Below, piece by piece: positions 5,816-5,862 of a stretch of 5,862 nt of DNA. Source of the stretch: an uncultured Loktanella sp. (GTDB lineage Bacteria; Pseudomonadota; Alphaproteobacteria; Rhodobacterales; Rhodobacteraceae). The notes beneath the pieces were generated by a model. It saw only the letters and a program-made list of their open reading frames with translations. It did no database searches and was not told where the DNA came from. Position numbers and translations under genes: made by a program. Numbering within the stretch: position 1 is the stretch's first letter; each line of letters starts with the position of its first letter. The stretch spans positions 1 to 5,862 of the forward strand of contig CAJXTP010000190.1 in NCBI GenBank assembly GCA_913061335.1. Direction: 5' to 3'.

Positions 5816-5862
5816 CTGTCTCTTATACACATCTGACGCTGCCGACGAATAGAGAGGTGTAG
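5816..5862 (-). other. Residual Nextera/Tn5 sequencing adapter (i5 side, inverted), not genomic
   Basis: The mosaic end CTGTCTCTTATACACATCT is at 5816-5834. GACGCTGCCGACGA, the index complement ATAGAGAG and GTGTAG follow. This is the reverse complement of the left-end adapter plus two further primer bases. It introduces an artificial TAA in the frame of the M24 gene. Genomic sequence ends at 5815. Confidence 0.98.

Noticed and set aside
1..5862. Terminal inverted repeats of about 45 bp, as for a composite transposon
   Set aside because: They are an exact Nextera adapter with an index and primer bases and contain a Tn5 mosaic end used in library preparation. No transposase gene lies between them.

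Overview
The window is one short-read contig that still carries sequencing adapter at both ends: an inverted pair of Nextera/Tn5 i5-side adapters at 1-45 and 5816-5862. Only about 46-5815 is genomic. The protein content points to an alphaproteobacterium of the Rhodobacteraceae (marine Roseobacter type). It has an Entner-Doudoroff dehydratase, a PIN protein resembling one I recall as the 'RSP_2648 family', a perfect CtrA-type box and a perfect FNR/FnrL-type box. This assignment comes from recalled families, not from a search.

Layout, left to right. The 5' two thirds of edd (6-phosphogluconate dehydratase) lies on the minus strand and is cut by the contig edge. A regulatory region of about 240 bp separates it from a divergent small lipoprotein gene; it holds an 18-bp LacI-type palindrome on the edd side and a TTAA-N7-TTAAC CtrA-type box on the lipoprotein side. 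Next come a 30-bp-period imperfect repeat and a terminator-like hairpin whose three-base loop is exactly the ATG of the next gene. That gene encodes an RlmI-like 23S rRNA methyltransferase and is joined by an ATGA overlap to a PIN-domain gene. The PIN gene converges on an M48 metalloprotease gene (minus strand), and the two stop codons share the tetranucleotide CTAG. The protease gene and the next gene, a SpoIIAA-like STAS protein, diverge around an FNR-type box. The STAS gene overlaps by 21 bp the end of a convergent M24 'pita-bread' hydrolase gene (minus strand), whose N-terminus is lost at the right contig edge.

The genes are mostly housekeeping or of general function, tightly packed, in short units: edd alone or with lost downstream genes, lipoprotein, methyltransferase-PIN, protease, STAS, M24. 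I see no RNA genes, CRISPR, insertion sequences or defence island. The most unusual signals are the start-codon hairpin at 2133-2163, the translationally coupled rRNA methyltransferase and PIN nuclease pair without an antitoxin, and the M24 protein that has lost all five expected metal ligands.
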